From Owenweeksia sp963758205 (GTDB lineage Bacteria > Bacteroidota > Bacteroidia > Flavobacteriales > Schleiferiaceae), in contig CAVWUM010000006.1 in assembly GCA_963758205.1 (NCBI GenBank), positions 372,001 to 436,000 of the forward strand: 64,000 nt of DNA. The letters run 5' to 3'. Below are positions 1 to 7,961 of the stretch, piece by piece. How positions within the stretch are numbered: position 1 is the stretch's first letter; each line of letters opens with the position of its first letter. The notes beneath the pieces were generated by a model. The model searched no databases and was not told the origin of the DNA. It saw only the letters and a list, made by a program, of their open reading frames with translations. The position numbers and the translations under genes were made by a program.

Positions 1-392
1 TTATAAAAGGCTCCAAAAGACTTTTTGAGTTTGACTCAGTTGGAAACATAACTCGCATAAAGTACTTTACCCCTTTGGATAATACCCCCTCCCAGGTTCA
101 TACTATCGAGTATGATAAAAAGAAAAATCCATTTTATCTTTTTGATCCCGCCATTTTGCTGCAACCATTTTATATACCCTACACAAGCCCTACCTTTGAT
201 TACCTGTTGTATTTATGTCCAAATAACTTTACCCGTATATACAGCACCTACTCCTACACTGATCCAACTGAGCTTGAATGGACTTATAATTACAACAGTT
301 ATGACTACCCAACAGACAGATTTTTTGCCAAAGCTCCCGCACATGCAGGTCAGCAAGACACGTTGCATTATGAATATCAAATTGTAGAGTAG
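1..392 (+). CDS. C-terminal part of an unrecognised protein (5' end outside window)
   Basis: The reading frame is open from the first bases of the window to a TAG stop at 390-392, so this is the last ~130 residues of a longer protein. The first ATG-like start inside the window is only a TTG near 75, which I take as internal. The tail is rich in Tyr, Asn, Asp and Phe, with a short stretch YDKKKNPFYLFD that resembles the YD-type repeats of Bacteroidota surface lipoproteins (DUF4595-like), followed by TYNYNSYDYPTDR. No catalytic motif is visible. A surface or lipoprotein role is inferred from composition only. It converges on the exonuclease gene with a 45-base gap. Confidence 0.55.
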   Translation, partial: IKGSKRLFEFDSVGNITRIKYFTPLDNTPSQVHTIEYDKKKNPFYLFDPAILLQPFYIPYTSPTFDYLLYLCPNNFTRIYSTYSYTDPTELEWTYNYNSYDYPTDRFFAKAPAHAGQQDTLHYEYQIVE

Positions 393-437
393 GCGGAAGG
401 TAGTGGCACTAATAATGTAGCAGGCATATTGAAATAT

Positions 438-1763
438 CTAAATCCGCTCAATAGGATACCTCCCATCCTCCAGCACTTTGCGTAAAATACTTTGCGTAGT
501 AATGCTGTTGTGTAATTGTCTTAAATAATCCCGCAGATCTTCATGATGATGGATATCAGAAGTATGGGGTACAAAGCCAATACCCGTAAGCTGGCCATCA
601 TCTACAAGAGCAAAGCCATCCTCATCAGCAGAGCGGCCTTTGGTTTTTATCACAAAGCTTTGGTTGGTATCAAGGTTATCCTTTATCAGTTTATCCACCC
701 TCTCATTATGGAGGTCCATGCTCACCTCATGCTCAATTTCACTAAAGGGAAAACCGCAATAGGCCGCATCCAGCTCATATTTATTTACCATTTGCATTAC
801 CCAGGTTTGAGCCTCGTGCAACGTAAAAAACTCCTTTATGTAGCCCATTTGGCGGGTAACCTGGTTTACGGCCAGCATATTTACACCCTTCTGGTTTTGA
901 TAGCCGTACACTCCGTATTTCTTTTTGGGCTTTTTTTGGGCGCTGTTGTATTTAGGCCAGTAGTGCCTTATCTCGTTATCCTCCAGTAAACTGGCTAACA
1001 GCTCGCTACCGGTTTCTTCATAATCAATATGGTAAATCTCGCGCTTAAAGGCCTGGCTCCTCTTGGTTTCCTTATCAGAGATAAAATGAGAGGCTACCCT
1101 CTTTTTCAGGTTCCTGGCCTTGCCAATGTAAATGGCCTTGCCTGACTGATCTTTAAAATAATACACACCGGGTGCTTCAGGTAGCCGCTTATACTCTATA
1201 CTAGGCAGGTTAGCTGGTAAATTAAACTCTCCTGAATTCTTCTTGATTAAATACTGCCATTGGCCATCTTTATCCTGTTCCAAAAGATTAGCTATTACCC
1301 TGGCCGTTGCAAAAGCATCGCCCCAGGCGCGGTGAGCCGCCTCATTGGTAATGCTGAAATGGGCACATAAATTTTTTAAGGAATAAGACCGCAGCCCCTT
1401 GGCCACCTTACGTGCATAGCGAACGCTACAAAGTCGTTTCGGGTTGTAATCAATACCGCAACTGCCAAAAGCCGCCCGCACAAATGAAAAATCGAAATTT
1501 ACATTGTGGGCTACAAAAATGTGGTCACCTAAAAATTCTCGGATTTCGCTGGCTTTTTCCCTGAAGACAGGTGCCTCGGCTACCATTTCGGGAGTAATGC
1601 CCGTAAGCGTTTGTATGCTCAGGGGTATGGGCTGGTTGGGGTTAAGTAGTGTTGAGTAGCTATCCACCACCTCTGTACCATCAAACAATACAATGGCAAT
1701 TTCCGTCATTCCATGCCCAGAGGCATGTCCACCAGTGGTTTCAACATCAACTATCGCAAACAT
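438..1763 (-). CDS. DEDDh exonuclease fused to GIY-YIG endonuclease domain
   Basis: The protein has 441 residues. Residues 1-165 form a DnaQ-like DEDDh 3'-5' exonuclease: DVE (D6, E8) is Exo I, HNVNFD (86-91) is Exo II, and HRAWGD (H144, D149) is Exo III. Residues ~195-275 form a UvrC-type GIY-YIG nuclease: GVYYF (199-203), YIG (212-214) and the following KARNLKKR. The remaining ~165 residues have no motif I recognise. The domain order resembles proteins annotated as Pol III epsilon-like or UvrC-like exonucleases in Bacteroidota and Actinobacteria. A role in DNA repair is inferred from both domains. It starts with ATG and lies downstream of a terminator-like hairpin, so it probably has its own promoter. 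Confidence 0.88.
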   Translation of the reverse strand: MFAIVDVETTGGHASGHGMTEIAIVLFDGTEVVDSYSTLLNPNQPIPLSIQTLTGITPEMVAEAPVFREKASEIREFLGDHIFVAHNVNFDFSFVRAAFGSCGIDYNPKRLCSVRYARKVAKGLRSYSLKNLCAHFSITNEAAHRAWGDAFATARVIANLLEQDKDGQWQYLIKKNSGEFNLPANLPSIEYKRLPEAPGVYYFKDQSGKAIYIGKARNLKKRVASHFISDKETKRSQAFKREIYHIDYEETGSELLASLLEDNEIRHYWPKYNSAQKKPKKKYGVYGYQNQKGVNMLAVNQVTRQMGYIKEFFTLHEAQTWVMQMVNKYELDAAYCGFPFSEIEHEVSMDLHNERVDKLIKDNLDTNQSFVIKTKGRSADEDGFALVDDGQLTGIGFVPHTSDIHHHEDLRDYLRQLHNSITTQSILRKVLEDGRYPIERI

Positions 1764-1786
1764 TCCTATCCTTATACTACACTACA

Positions 1787-1820
1787 AAAATAAAGGCCCG
1801 AAATCAAAATTCCGGGCCTT
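1787..1820 (-). terminator. Rho-independent terminator of the 1851-2234 gene
   Basis: An inverted repeat pairs aaggcccg (1793-1800) with cgggcctt (1813-1820), with three further base pairs inside after one mismatch. Read on the minus strand the hairpin is followed by a T-rich tract (A-rich at 1787-1792 on the plus strand). It sits 31 bases beyond the stop of the upstream minus-strand gene. Confidence 0.7.
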
Positions 1821-1850
1821 ATAATTCGGGATGAATAAATTTTTCAGCCT

Positions 1851-2234
1851 CTATCGGGAAAGCTTAATTATTTCAGCTTTAATACTCTTCTTTTCCAGTA
1901 TTTCCGTGGTAAACTTCATTGAACCATAAGGCACAAACACTCTTAGATCACCACCTTTCATACTGGCCAGGGTAGACATCAACTTCCATTTGCCAACTAC
2001 TTCATTTTCGTCTTCGGTACGGTCGGCAATTTCAAAATAGTATTTGCCTCCGTTTTTTACTGCAGTAATATCGGGTACAAAGGATTTATCCTCACCCATC
2101 ATTTTAAGGTGAGCGGGTTCATCATAATCTTCGTGGCGGGCGCGAATATCCTCAAAACCCAGGTTCTGTACATAATCTACAGCTCTATCCATTACTTCCT
2201 GATGTTTTCCGGACTCAGCGTTTACTTTTAACAT
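1851..2234 (-). CDS. Small hypothetical protein, possible PD-(D/E)xK-like fold
   Basis: This is a 127-residue soluble protein with no signal peptide or membrane segment. The central part reads FVPDITAVKNGGKYYFEIAD: a Pro-Asp (54-55), a beta-hairpin-like stretch, then E68-I-A-D71. This spacing is like the PD...ExK core of restriction-endonuclease-fold proteins, but the expected lysine of ExK is replaced, so it may be a non-catalytic member or a different fold. The helix after it carries K82 and K84 (GKWKLMSTLA). It is a single-gene unit with a terminator directly downstream. The gene is surely real; the fold suggestion is inference. Confidence 0.7.
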   Translation of the reverse strand: MLKVNAESGKHQEVMDRAVDYVQNLGFEDIRARHEDYDEPAHLKMMGEDKSFVPDITAVKNGGKYYFEIADRTEDENEVVGKWKLMSTLASMKGGDLRVFVPYGSMKFTTEILEKKSIKAEIIKLSR

Positions 2235-2538
2235 TTACTGCTTTTTATTATTAATACGGTTAGCATGATTTTGTAATTCATTCTGACTTTCAACCTCATG
2301 CAAAAATCGAAATCAGTAAAACTGCAAGTTAAGAAGCATTTGCAGAGCCTACAAAGATATTCTTAATCCCTTACTTGCAAAGGACTGCGGACAGGTTTTT
2401 TGGAATTACATATTTCTGATGGATAATTCACACCATTCAACTCTCTGCTCCTGATAACATTATCAGTAAAATTAATGGTCTATAAGTGGTAATTTAATTT
2501 CAGGATGCCCAACTTTGCCCTGTAAAATTTCATTTAAG
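2235..2538. other. Divergent intergenic region
   Basis: This 304-base AT-rich region separates the minus-strand small hypothetical gene from the plus-strand DsbA-like gene. I see no open frame worth reporting. It contains one palindromic site (2451-2466, listed separately) and must carry the promoters for both genes. CAACTTTG near 2510 loosely resembles a Bacteroidota -7 box (TAnnTTTG). Confidence 0.4.
2451..2466. promoter_or_regulatory. Palindromic operator-like site
   Basis: ctgataa and ttatcag form 7-base arms around a 2-base centre, about 70-90 bases before the DsbA-like start. There is no T-tract, so it is not a terminator. The position fits an operator, but no cognate regulator can be named. 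Confidence 0.35.
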
Positions 2539-3201
2539 ATGACAGATCCTCAGCAAAAGCCCACTGTATTTTATGTGTATGATGCCCTTTGTGGATGGTG
2601 CTATGGCTTTAGCCCCGTAATGCAGGAGTTTAAAAAAAGGCATGAAGAGGATTTTAACTTCAGGGTTTTGTCAGGCGGCATGGTTACGGGTGAGCGTGTA
2701 GGGCCAATCTCTAAAGTTGCCGCATATATAAAGGATGCTTACCATGATGTGGAAGAGCGCACCGGGGTAAAGTTTGGTGAGGAGTTTATTCAGAAGCTGA
2801 TGAATGAGAGCCAGGATATTTTCACCTCAGTGCCGCCTGCAATGGCGCTTGCACTTTTCAGAACCCAGCAGCCCGAAAGTGAAATAGAATTTGCAGGAAG
2901 AATGCAATCTGCTATTTATTACCAGGGCTTACCCCCTGGCGAATGGAATACATACGGTGAGTGTGCTTCTGAATTTGGAATAAATGCAGAGGAGTTTACC
3001 CGTAAACTTCAAAATGAAAAGCTGCTACAGTTGGCCCAAAAAGAGTTTCAAGTGGTAGCCAACTGGGGTATTAAAGGCTTTCCCTCGGTATTGATGCAAA
3101 AGGGTGAGCAGGCCTACTTAATGGCGCGTGGATACTCTGATATTGATGAACTTGAACAAACCACCGAAAAAGTATTGGAGGAGATAAACTCTAAATCCTG
3201 A
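2539..3201 (+). CDS. DsbA-family thioredoxin-fold oxidoreductase
   Basis: I chose the ATG at 2539, giving 220 residues; a TTG at 2515 in the same frame adds eight non-conserved residues. The N-terminus enters directly into the first thioredoxin strand, FYVYDALCGWCYG, with a CGWC active site at C18/C21. The helical insertion of DsbA proteins follows, and near the end KGFPSVLM carries the cis-proline loop. There is no signal peptide, so it probably acts in the cytoplasm. This type (COG3531-like 'predicted disulfide isomerase') is distinct from periplasmic DsbA. The substrate is unknown. It stands alone, with a weak hairpin downstream. Confidence 0.85.
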   Translation: MTDPQQKPTVFYVYDALCGWCYGFSPVMQEFKKRHEEDFNFRVLSGGMVTGERVGPISKVAAYIKDAYHDVEERTGVKFGEEFIQKLMNESQDIFTSVPPAMALALFRTQQPESEIEFAGRMQSAIYYQGLPPGEWNTYGECASEFGINAEEFTRKLQNEKLLQLAQKEFQVVANWGIKGFPSVLMQKGEQAYLMARGYSDIDELEQTTEKVLEEINSKS

Positions 3202-3540
3202 TCACACGCTAACACAAAATTTCGCTGGCCTAATTATCACTTAATTTTACCTCATTGTAAATGAGGTGATTATGCTTCCTTTGGCTATAATCAATAGCTG
3301 TATTCCATAAAACAATCCAAACCAGGGGTGTTTTCAACAACTTCCATTGTTAATAATTTCTTGATATGTTTTGCCAACCATCTGTTTATCTGCATAATAA
3401 ATTATAGAATTTTAAGTTTTTGAGAATCGTTTACGATTACATAATTTTAAAGAAAGCGATTTTAAACAGATAAAGGGTGACCAAAATATTGGGTCCCAAT
3501 TAAGTAATGTTAAAGTCAGTTGAACCTAAACCTTAATACA
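3202..3540. other. Intergenic region without a recognisable gene
   Basis: These 339 AT-rich bases lie between the DsbA-like gene and the helical protein gene. A small hairpin (acctcatt 3249-3256 / aatgaggt 3260-3267, loop of three) has no T-tract and could be a weak terminator. I see no open frame, tRNA or repeat. Confidence 0.35.
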
Positions 3541-3906
3541 ATGACTAAAAATTGGAACGAAGATGTTTCGCGAACCATAGTGGAACTCGAACATTTGAAA
3601 AGAGGAATACTTAAAAGTAAAAGCCAGTTGGAATTTGAGAACCAGCTGGAGGTAGCTATTTCAAACTCTTATAAAATTCTGCTTAAGCTTGTTTCGCGCA
3701 GAAATGAGCTATTTTCCATCGTACAGCGTAATATTGAACACCTTAAAGAATTAAGAACCAATGCTTTTTTACCAGAGGTAAATGCCCAGTTTGATGCCTT
3801 AAAATACCAGGCAGGTATGGCACTGGGGGTACTTCAGTTTACCGTTTGGGAAAAATCAAATCAGGAGTTGTATCAACTATTGGACAGCGTTGATCATAGA
3901 GCCTGA
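3541..3906 (+). CDS. Hypothetical all-helical protein
   Basis: The ATG at 3541 gives 121 residues; the TTG at 3520 in the same frame would add seven. The sequence is nearly free of Gly and Pro and has heptad-like leucines (LEHLKRGILKSK, LKLVSRRNELFSIVQ), so it is predicted to be a helical bundle or coiled coil. There is no signal peptide or membrane segment. I do not recognise the family. It converges on bshC with only ten bases between the stop codons. A structural or adaptor role is possible but cannot be shown. Confidence 0.6.
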   Translation: MTKNWNEDVSRTIVELEHLKRGILKSKSQLEFENQLEVAISNSYKILLKLVSRRNELFSIVQRNIEHLKELRTNAFLPEVNAQFDALKYQAGMALGVLQFTVWEKSNQELYQLLDSVDHRA

Positions 3907-3916
3907 TAGGCATCAA

Positions 3917-5515
3917 CTAACTTTCTTCAACCAAAATTCGAAATCGGAAATCAAGCGGATCGAGGCTTTGCTTTAGGGTGCTGATGAAGGAGTTACCATG
4001 CTCCATATACATTTCAGATAGGTTTACATTTCTTTCCTGCAATCCTCCTTTCGGAAAAAGGGCTTCATTAATTTTATCAAACCGTGCCATGCTAATATCC
4101 TGGCGCTTTTTTTCTGCTCGTATCAGTTTCTTTTTAAGCTTTTCAAGACCGTTTAGTTGTTTTTGCCTTTGGGCATTCACTGCCCCGAGCATACTCTTAT
4201 CAGTAAGATGGGCCACTTCTTCAAGCTCATCAAACATGCTTTGCAGCTTTACTTCATAAGGTTCAAGCTCAGTATCTATAGGTGCATTTTTGCTGGCATA
4301 ATCTCCTTTCGCTTCCTCTAACGGGCGAAAAACCTCCGATACTGGTATTCCGAGTTTTTCTATTTGCTCCTTGCTTTTCTTATCCACCCACAATACCGAA
4401 TTGCGCAACACCAGCATGGGAAAAGGAACCTCAAATGCCGCAAACATATCTTTAAGCTGCAGCCAATAGGCCAGTTCGCCACCTCCCCCTATATAAGCAA
4501 GGTTAGGTAAAATCACCTCCTGGTAAAGGGGACGGAGAATTACATTCGGGCTAAACCTTTCAGGATGATTATTGAGTTCCTTTATTAGCTCCTCTTTGGT
4601 AAAGGATATTTTGGTTTCCAATACTTCCCAGCGATTTTCGTTTTTCACGATCCTTTCGCGCAGCCCATCCTTTATATAAAATAGGTTTATCTCCCTTGGG
4701 TGTACCTGGTCAAAGTATTCCTGCTCAAGCCCTTCCGAAGTTTTTACTACCTCTTTTTCTGAAATCTGTTCCATCAGCTCCTTTTGAAAGTGTGGAATCA
4801 TGGAGCTTTTAAGTCCTGAGTCATCACCGTCCACCACCACCAATCCTTCATCCCCAAAAAGCTGATGAGCAAGGTAGCGGGTAGCATCAGCCAGGTTACG
4901 GTGCTTCAGGTAACTGGCTTTGAGCAACTCTATAAACTCAGTAGCTGCTGTACCAGGACCCACTTGCTCGTTCAGTTTCTCAATCACATCTTCCAGTCCT
5001 GCTGTGCTAAAGCGCCCAACAGGCCCACCGGAATTTCTTTCCCAAACAAGCTTCTCATCTTGAAAATGTATGTGGTTGATTTCTTCAAAGTCATGGTCTT
5101 CCGAGGCCATCCAATACACGGGCACAAAATCATTATCAGGATACTGAGCCTTAAGTTTCTTGCAAAGGTTTATGGTACTAATAATCTTGTAAATAAAGTA
5201 TAGTGGGCCAGTAAAAATATTGAGCTGGTGACCGGTAACTACTGTGAATGTATTGCTATTAGCCAGCCTGCTGATATTGGCGGTGGTTGCTTCCTTACTC
5301 GTAATTGACTGATACTGCATATCCAAGGCTTCCACCAGAAGCTTTCGCTGCTCTTTAGAAAAGCCTTTTTTTTCTTCAATTTGTGAAGCAAAATTTTCAA
5401 TAGTGGGAAAGCGATTATAGTACTTTTGAAGTGCCGGTTTTTGATCGAGGTAATCACAAATCAGCTTAGAAAAATAGCCCGTGCTACGGTAGTCAATACA
5501 ATGAGTGTCATCCAT
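3917..5515 (-). CDS. bshC: Bacillithiol biosynthesis cysteine-adding enzyme BshC
   Basis: BshC adds cysteine to glucosaminyl-malate, the last step in making the thiol bacillithiol. The open frame runs to 5716, but the ATG at 5515 gives 532 residues starting MDDTHCIDYRSTGYFS, which matches the usual length and beginning of BshC. The upstream 67 residues look non-homologous and would overlap the divergent methyltransferase gene. Family features seen are VVTGHQLNIFTGPLYF (nucleotide-binding-like N-terminal domain), VYWMASEDHDFEE, and YIGGGGELAYWLQLK, followed by a C-terminal coiled coil rich in Lys and Glu. BshA and BshB are not in the window. The residue cannot be judged further without structure. 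Confidence 0.93.
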   Translation of the reverse strand: MDDTHCIDYRSTGYFSKLICDYLDQKPALQKYYNRFPTIENFASQIEEKKGFSKEQRKLLVEALDMQYQSITSKEATTANISRLANSNTFTVVTGHQLNIFTGPLYFIYKIISTINLCKKLKAQYPDNDFVPVYWMASEDHDFEEINHIHFQDEKLVWERNSGGPVGRFSTAGLEDVIEKLNEQVGPGTAATEFIELLKASYLKHRNLADATRYLAHQLFGDEGLVVVDGDDSGLKSSMIPHFQKELMEQISEKEVVKTSEGLEQEYFDQVHPREINLFYIKDGLRERIVKNENRWEVLETKISFTKEELIKELNNHPERFSPNVILRPLYQEVILPNLAYIGGGGELAYWLQLKDMFAAFEVPFPMLVLRNSVLWVDKKSKEQIEKLGIPVSEVFRPLEEAKGDYASKNAPIDTELEPYEVKLQSMFDELEEVAHLTDKSMLGAVNAQRQKQLNGLEKLKKKLIRAEKKRQDISMARFDKINEALFPKGGLQERNVNLSEMYMEHGNSFISTLKQSLDPLDFRFRILVEES

Positions 5516-5614
5516 ACCGGCAAAAATAGGAAAGAAGGCATGACGGGCTACGACTGTAAATCGATGGCACAATCTTATTAGTCTATTACACTTTAACAGT
5601 AGTAAATTTATCTG

Positions 5615-6202
5615 ATGCAAAAACTGAACGAAACATACTGGAGCCAGCGATACGACCAGAGCAATACCCCGTGGGACATTGGCTATGCGGCCCCTGCGCT
5701 CACTGCTTTTTTTCAAAACCTTGTAAACAAAAAAGCGCGCATATTAATACCCGGTGCCGGCAATGCCTATGAGGCTGAATGGCTCTGGAAAAATGGCTAC
5801 GAAAATACTTACGTTATTGATCTGGCAAAGCAACCGCTTAAAAATCTGCAAAAAAGGCTTCCTGATTTTCCTGCGGAAAATCTCATTCATAAAGATTTTT
5901 TTGAGCTCCATGCCAGCTTTGATCTTATTGTGGAGCAAACATTTTTTTGCGCTCTTAATCCTGATATGAGAGAGGCTTATGCCAGGAAGATGGCAGATTT
6001 GCTCGCTCCTACCGGTCAGCTGGTAGGTGTTTTATTTGATTTTGAACTAACCAGCCAGGGTCCTCCATTTGGAGGTAGTTACGATGAATATCGCAACCTA
6101 TTTACCAAGCACTTTCGCATAAAAACTCTTGAGCGCTGCTACAATAGCATTAAACCCAGGCAGGGTAATGAACTCTTTATCCATTTGCTAAATACAAATT
6201 GA
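5615..6202 (+). CDS. TPMT-family SAM-dependent methyltransferase
   Basis: This 195-residue class I methyltransferase starts with YWSQRYDQSNTPWDIG, the diagnostic N-terminal motif of the thiopurine S-methyltransferase family. The SAM-binding motif I is LIPGAGNAYEAEWL, followed by the acidic strand VIDLAKQPL. The family methylates thiols, selenium compounds, halides or thiocyanate; the substrate here is unknown. It is divergent from bshC (about 100 bases between starts), which could suggest shared control of thiol-related functions, but that is inference. TAAATTTA lies just upstream of the start and resembles a -7 box. Confidence 0.87.
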   Translation: MQKLNETYWSQRYDQSNTPWDIGYAAPALTAFFQNLVNKKARILIPGAGNAYEAEWLWKNGYENTYVIDLAKQPLKNLQKRLPDFPAENLIHKDFFELHASFDLIVEQTFFCALNPDMREAYARKMADLLAPTGQLVGVLFDFELTSQGPPFGGSYDEYRNLFTKHFRIKTLERCYNSIKPRQGNELFIHLLNTN

Positions 6203-6256
6203 AAATCCAGCGAGCTTACAGCCCTTATTTATGATATTTGCCAAAAATGCTTTTGT

Positions 6257-6766
6257 ATGGATAAAGTAGCCACCACCCTTGTTTTGGATGACCAACAGGT
6301 AAAAGACCGGATCAAACGTATGGCCTGGCAGGTGTATGAAACGCATCAGGATGAAACCGAAATTATACTGGCCGGTATAGTAGAAAATGGTTACCGCCTG
6401 GCCCAGTTGCTGGCTACAGAAATCAAATCAATTTCACCTTTAAAAGTTTCGCTATTCAGAATTGTGGTGGATAAGAAAAATCCCCTGGCGGGAGATGCAC
6501 GGCTGGAGCCGGATACAAAAGAGCTGGATGGCAAACCTATTATTGTGGTGGATGATGTTTTAAATACCGGCTCAACTTTGATTTATGGTGTAAAGCACTT
6601 TTTGGAGTTTAATGTAAAGCAAATTAAAACCATCGTGCTGGTGGATAGAAATCACAAAAACTTCCCCGTAAAGGCCGATTTTAAAGGTTTATCCTTATCT
6701 ACAAACCTGATGGAACATGTAGAGGTTGATATTGAAAACACTCCCTTTTCTGTTAACGTTTCGTAA
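6257..6766 (+). CDS. PyrR-like phosphoribosyltransferase
   Basis: The 169-residue type I phosphoribosyltransferase has the PRPP loop IIVVDDVLNTGSTL. The C-terminal stretch VLVDRNHKNFPVKADFKG followed by LSLSTNLMEHVEV matches the end of PyrR, the uracil phosphoribosyltransferase and attenuation protein of Gram-positive bacteria. The N-terminal ILAGIVENGYRLA replaces the GIxTrG(V/A)xLA stretch. No pyrimidine genes are nearby, so a pyr-operon attenuator role is not supported; uracil salvage or another base specificity is more likely. It is 54 bases downstream of the methyltransferase and may be co-transcribed with it. Confidence 0.8.
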   Translation: MDKVATTLVLDDQQVKDRIKRMAWQVYETHQDETEIILAGIVENGYRLAQLLATEIKSISPLKVSLFRIVVDKKNPLAGDARLEPDTKELDGKPIIVVDDVLNTGSTLIYGVKHFLEFNVKQIKTIVLVDRNHKNFPVKADFKGLSLSTNLMEHVEVDIENTPFSVNVS

Positions 6767-6780
6767 CGGATTGCCGGGCA

Positions 6781-7476
6781 TTACTGTTTCCTTGCCTTAA
6801 AGTACTCATACAGGCTTATGGTTAACAGAATCTGCATCAGTGCATAAAACAAATCTTCAAAAGGAATAGTTCCAATCCTTAAGCCCATACTGGCTTCTGC
6901 GCTATACCATACAATCTCCTCTTCTAAAAAGCTGCCGGTAAGGATACTGTCAATTATTAAAAACGGAATCAATATTACCGCAAAGGCAAAATAAAACCAA
7001 CCTAACCATGGCGCTTTGCTGGCCTTGCTGAAGTATAAAATAAATATAGCCAGCAGCGAAAAATTAAGAACTGTATAAAGCCTGTCATAATAAATAATGG
7101 CAATAACCACCGAAAAACCAATCAAAAAATTACTTACAGGTTGCCTTAGCCGCTGGTGCCTGAAGTGAGGAAAATAGGCCCGTAGTACCTCGTAAATAAA
7201 AACGCAGCAATAGGGAATCACCAAAAAGAAGAGATACTCACCAAGTGGAAGGCCCGCAAATGAAATCCCCGTAAGGTATTTTTCATTGAAACCCCAAACA
7301 CCAAGGTAGGTAAAGGCTATATCCCATAAAATAAAAAACAGGGCAATGGGTAAAGTGGCCAGCACGAGTGGCTTAAAGTTTTTGTAAAAGGCTACTTTTT
7401 TATCAAAACTCAATAGCAATGGGCCAGCCAGGCAGAGCGCCATTAGCGAAACGTAAAGGAATTTAGTTTCCAGCAC
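6781..7476 (-). CDS. Fused two-domain lycopene cyclase (CrtYcd type)
   Basis: The integral membrane protein of 231 residues has about six or seven hydrophobic segments. It contains two tandem copies of the lycopene cyclase domain. The first has WDIAFTYLGVWGFN and LPLGEYLFFLVIPYC; the second has FLIIDSILTGSFLE and IGTIPFEDLFYALMQ. Both carry the acidic pattern of the heterodimeric CrtYc/CrtYd cyclase, here in one polypeptide. It would cyclise one or both psi ends of lycopene to beta rings. Its start codon overlaps the stop of the hydroxylase gene by one base, indicating translational coupling as the last gene of a carotenoid operon. Confidence 0.88.
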   Translation of the reverse strand: MLETKFLYVSLMALCLAGPLLLSFDKKVAFYKNFKPLVLATLPIALFFILWDIAFTYLGVWGFNEKYLTGISFAGLPLGEYLFFLVIPYCCVFIYEVLRAYFPHFRHQRLRQPVSNFLIGFSVVIAIIYYDRLYTVLNFSLLAIFILYFSKASKAPWLGWFYFAFAVILIPFLIIDSILTGSFLEEEIVWYSAEASMGLRIGTIPFEDLFYALMQILLTISLYEYFKARKQ

Positions 7477-7961
7477 TATTGCTCCTGTAGTTTGTGTTTT
7501 TGCCTAAGCTCCAGTTCCTGCTTTATGTACTTGGGATGAATGATAAGCATTCCGAAACTCTCACCACCATCCTTCTCCAGCTTTTTGTGGTGCATTTTAT
7601 GTGCTCTTAAAATAGCCCTGAAGTAGATGTTTCTGGTATTATTAAACCACTTAAACCGCCTGTGAATAAGCACCTCATGAACTAAAAAATAGGCCATACC
7701 ATATACCAGTATGCCCACACCGGTAAGTATGGATACAGGGCTGCTGTAGATAACGCCCAACATTATACATAGCCAGCTGGGTATGGCAAAAATCAGGAAG
7801 AAGGCATCATTTTTTTCAAAAAAACCGGGCTTTTTTACGTGATGATCTTTATGGAGAACCCATAAAAAACCATGCATAACATACTTATGCGCAGCCCACG
7901 CCACGAACTCCATTCCGAAAAACGTAATAACTATTATAGCTATGGCGAGGAGGATATTCAT
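7476..7961 (-). CDS. crtZ: Beta-carotene hydroxylase, fatty acid hydroxylase superfamily
   Basis: The 161-residue di-iron membrane hydroxylase has all expected histidine clusters: HKYVMH, HKDHH, HEVLIHRR and HKMHH. Four hydrophobic segments surround them. CrtZ adds 3-hydroxyl groups to beta-ionone rings. It lies between the CruF-like and cyclase-like genes, with a four-base overlap (ATGA-type) with the former and one base with the latter, so the three are surely one operon. The pathway context suggests a monocyclic hydroxylated carotenoid such as saproxanthin or myxol, or zeaxanthin if both rings form. Confidence 0.9.
   Translation of the reverse strand: MNILLAIAIIVITFFGMEFVAWAAHKYVMHGFLWVLHKDHHVKKPGFFEKNDAFFLIFAIPSWLCIMLGVIYSSPVSILTGVGILVYGMAYFLVHEVLIHRRFKWFNNTRNIYFRAILRAHKMHHKKLEKDGGESFGMLIIHPKYIKQELELRQKHKLQEQ

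Noticed and set aside
543..989. A 148-codon plus-strand frame inside the exonuclease/GIY-YIG gene
   Set aside because: It is the antisense shadow of a gene with clear catalytic motifs on the other strand.
2515..2538. TTG start of the DsbA-like gene
   Set aside because: The eight extra residues are not conserved; ATG at 2539 begins just before the first thioredoxin strand.
3249..3267. Hairpin downstream of the DsbA-like gene as a terminator
   Set aside because: No T-tract follows on either strand; noted only as a weak candidate in the intergenic entry.
5516..5716. N-terminal extension of bshC
   Set aside because: The 67 extra residues are not like BshC and overlap the divergent methyltransferase gene.
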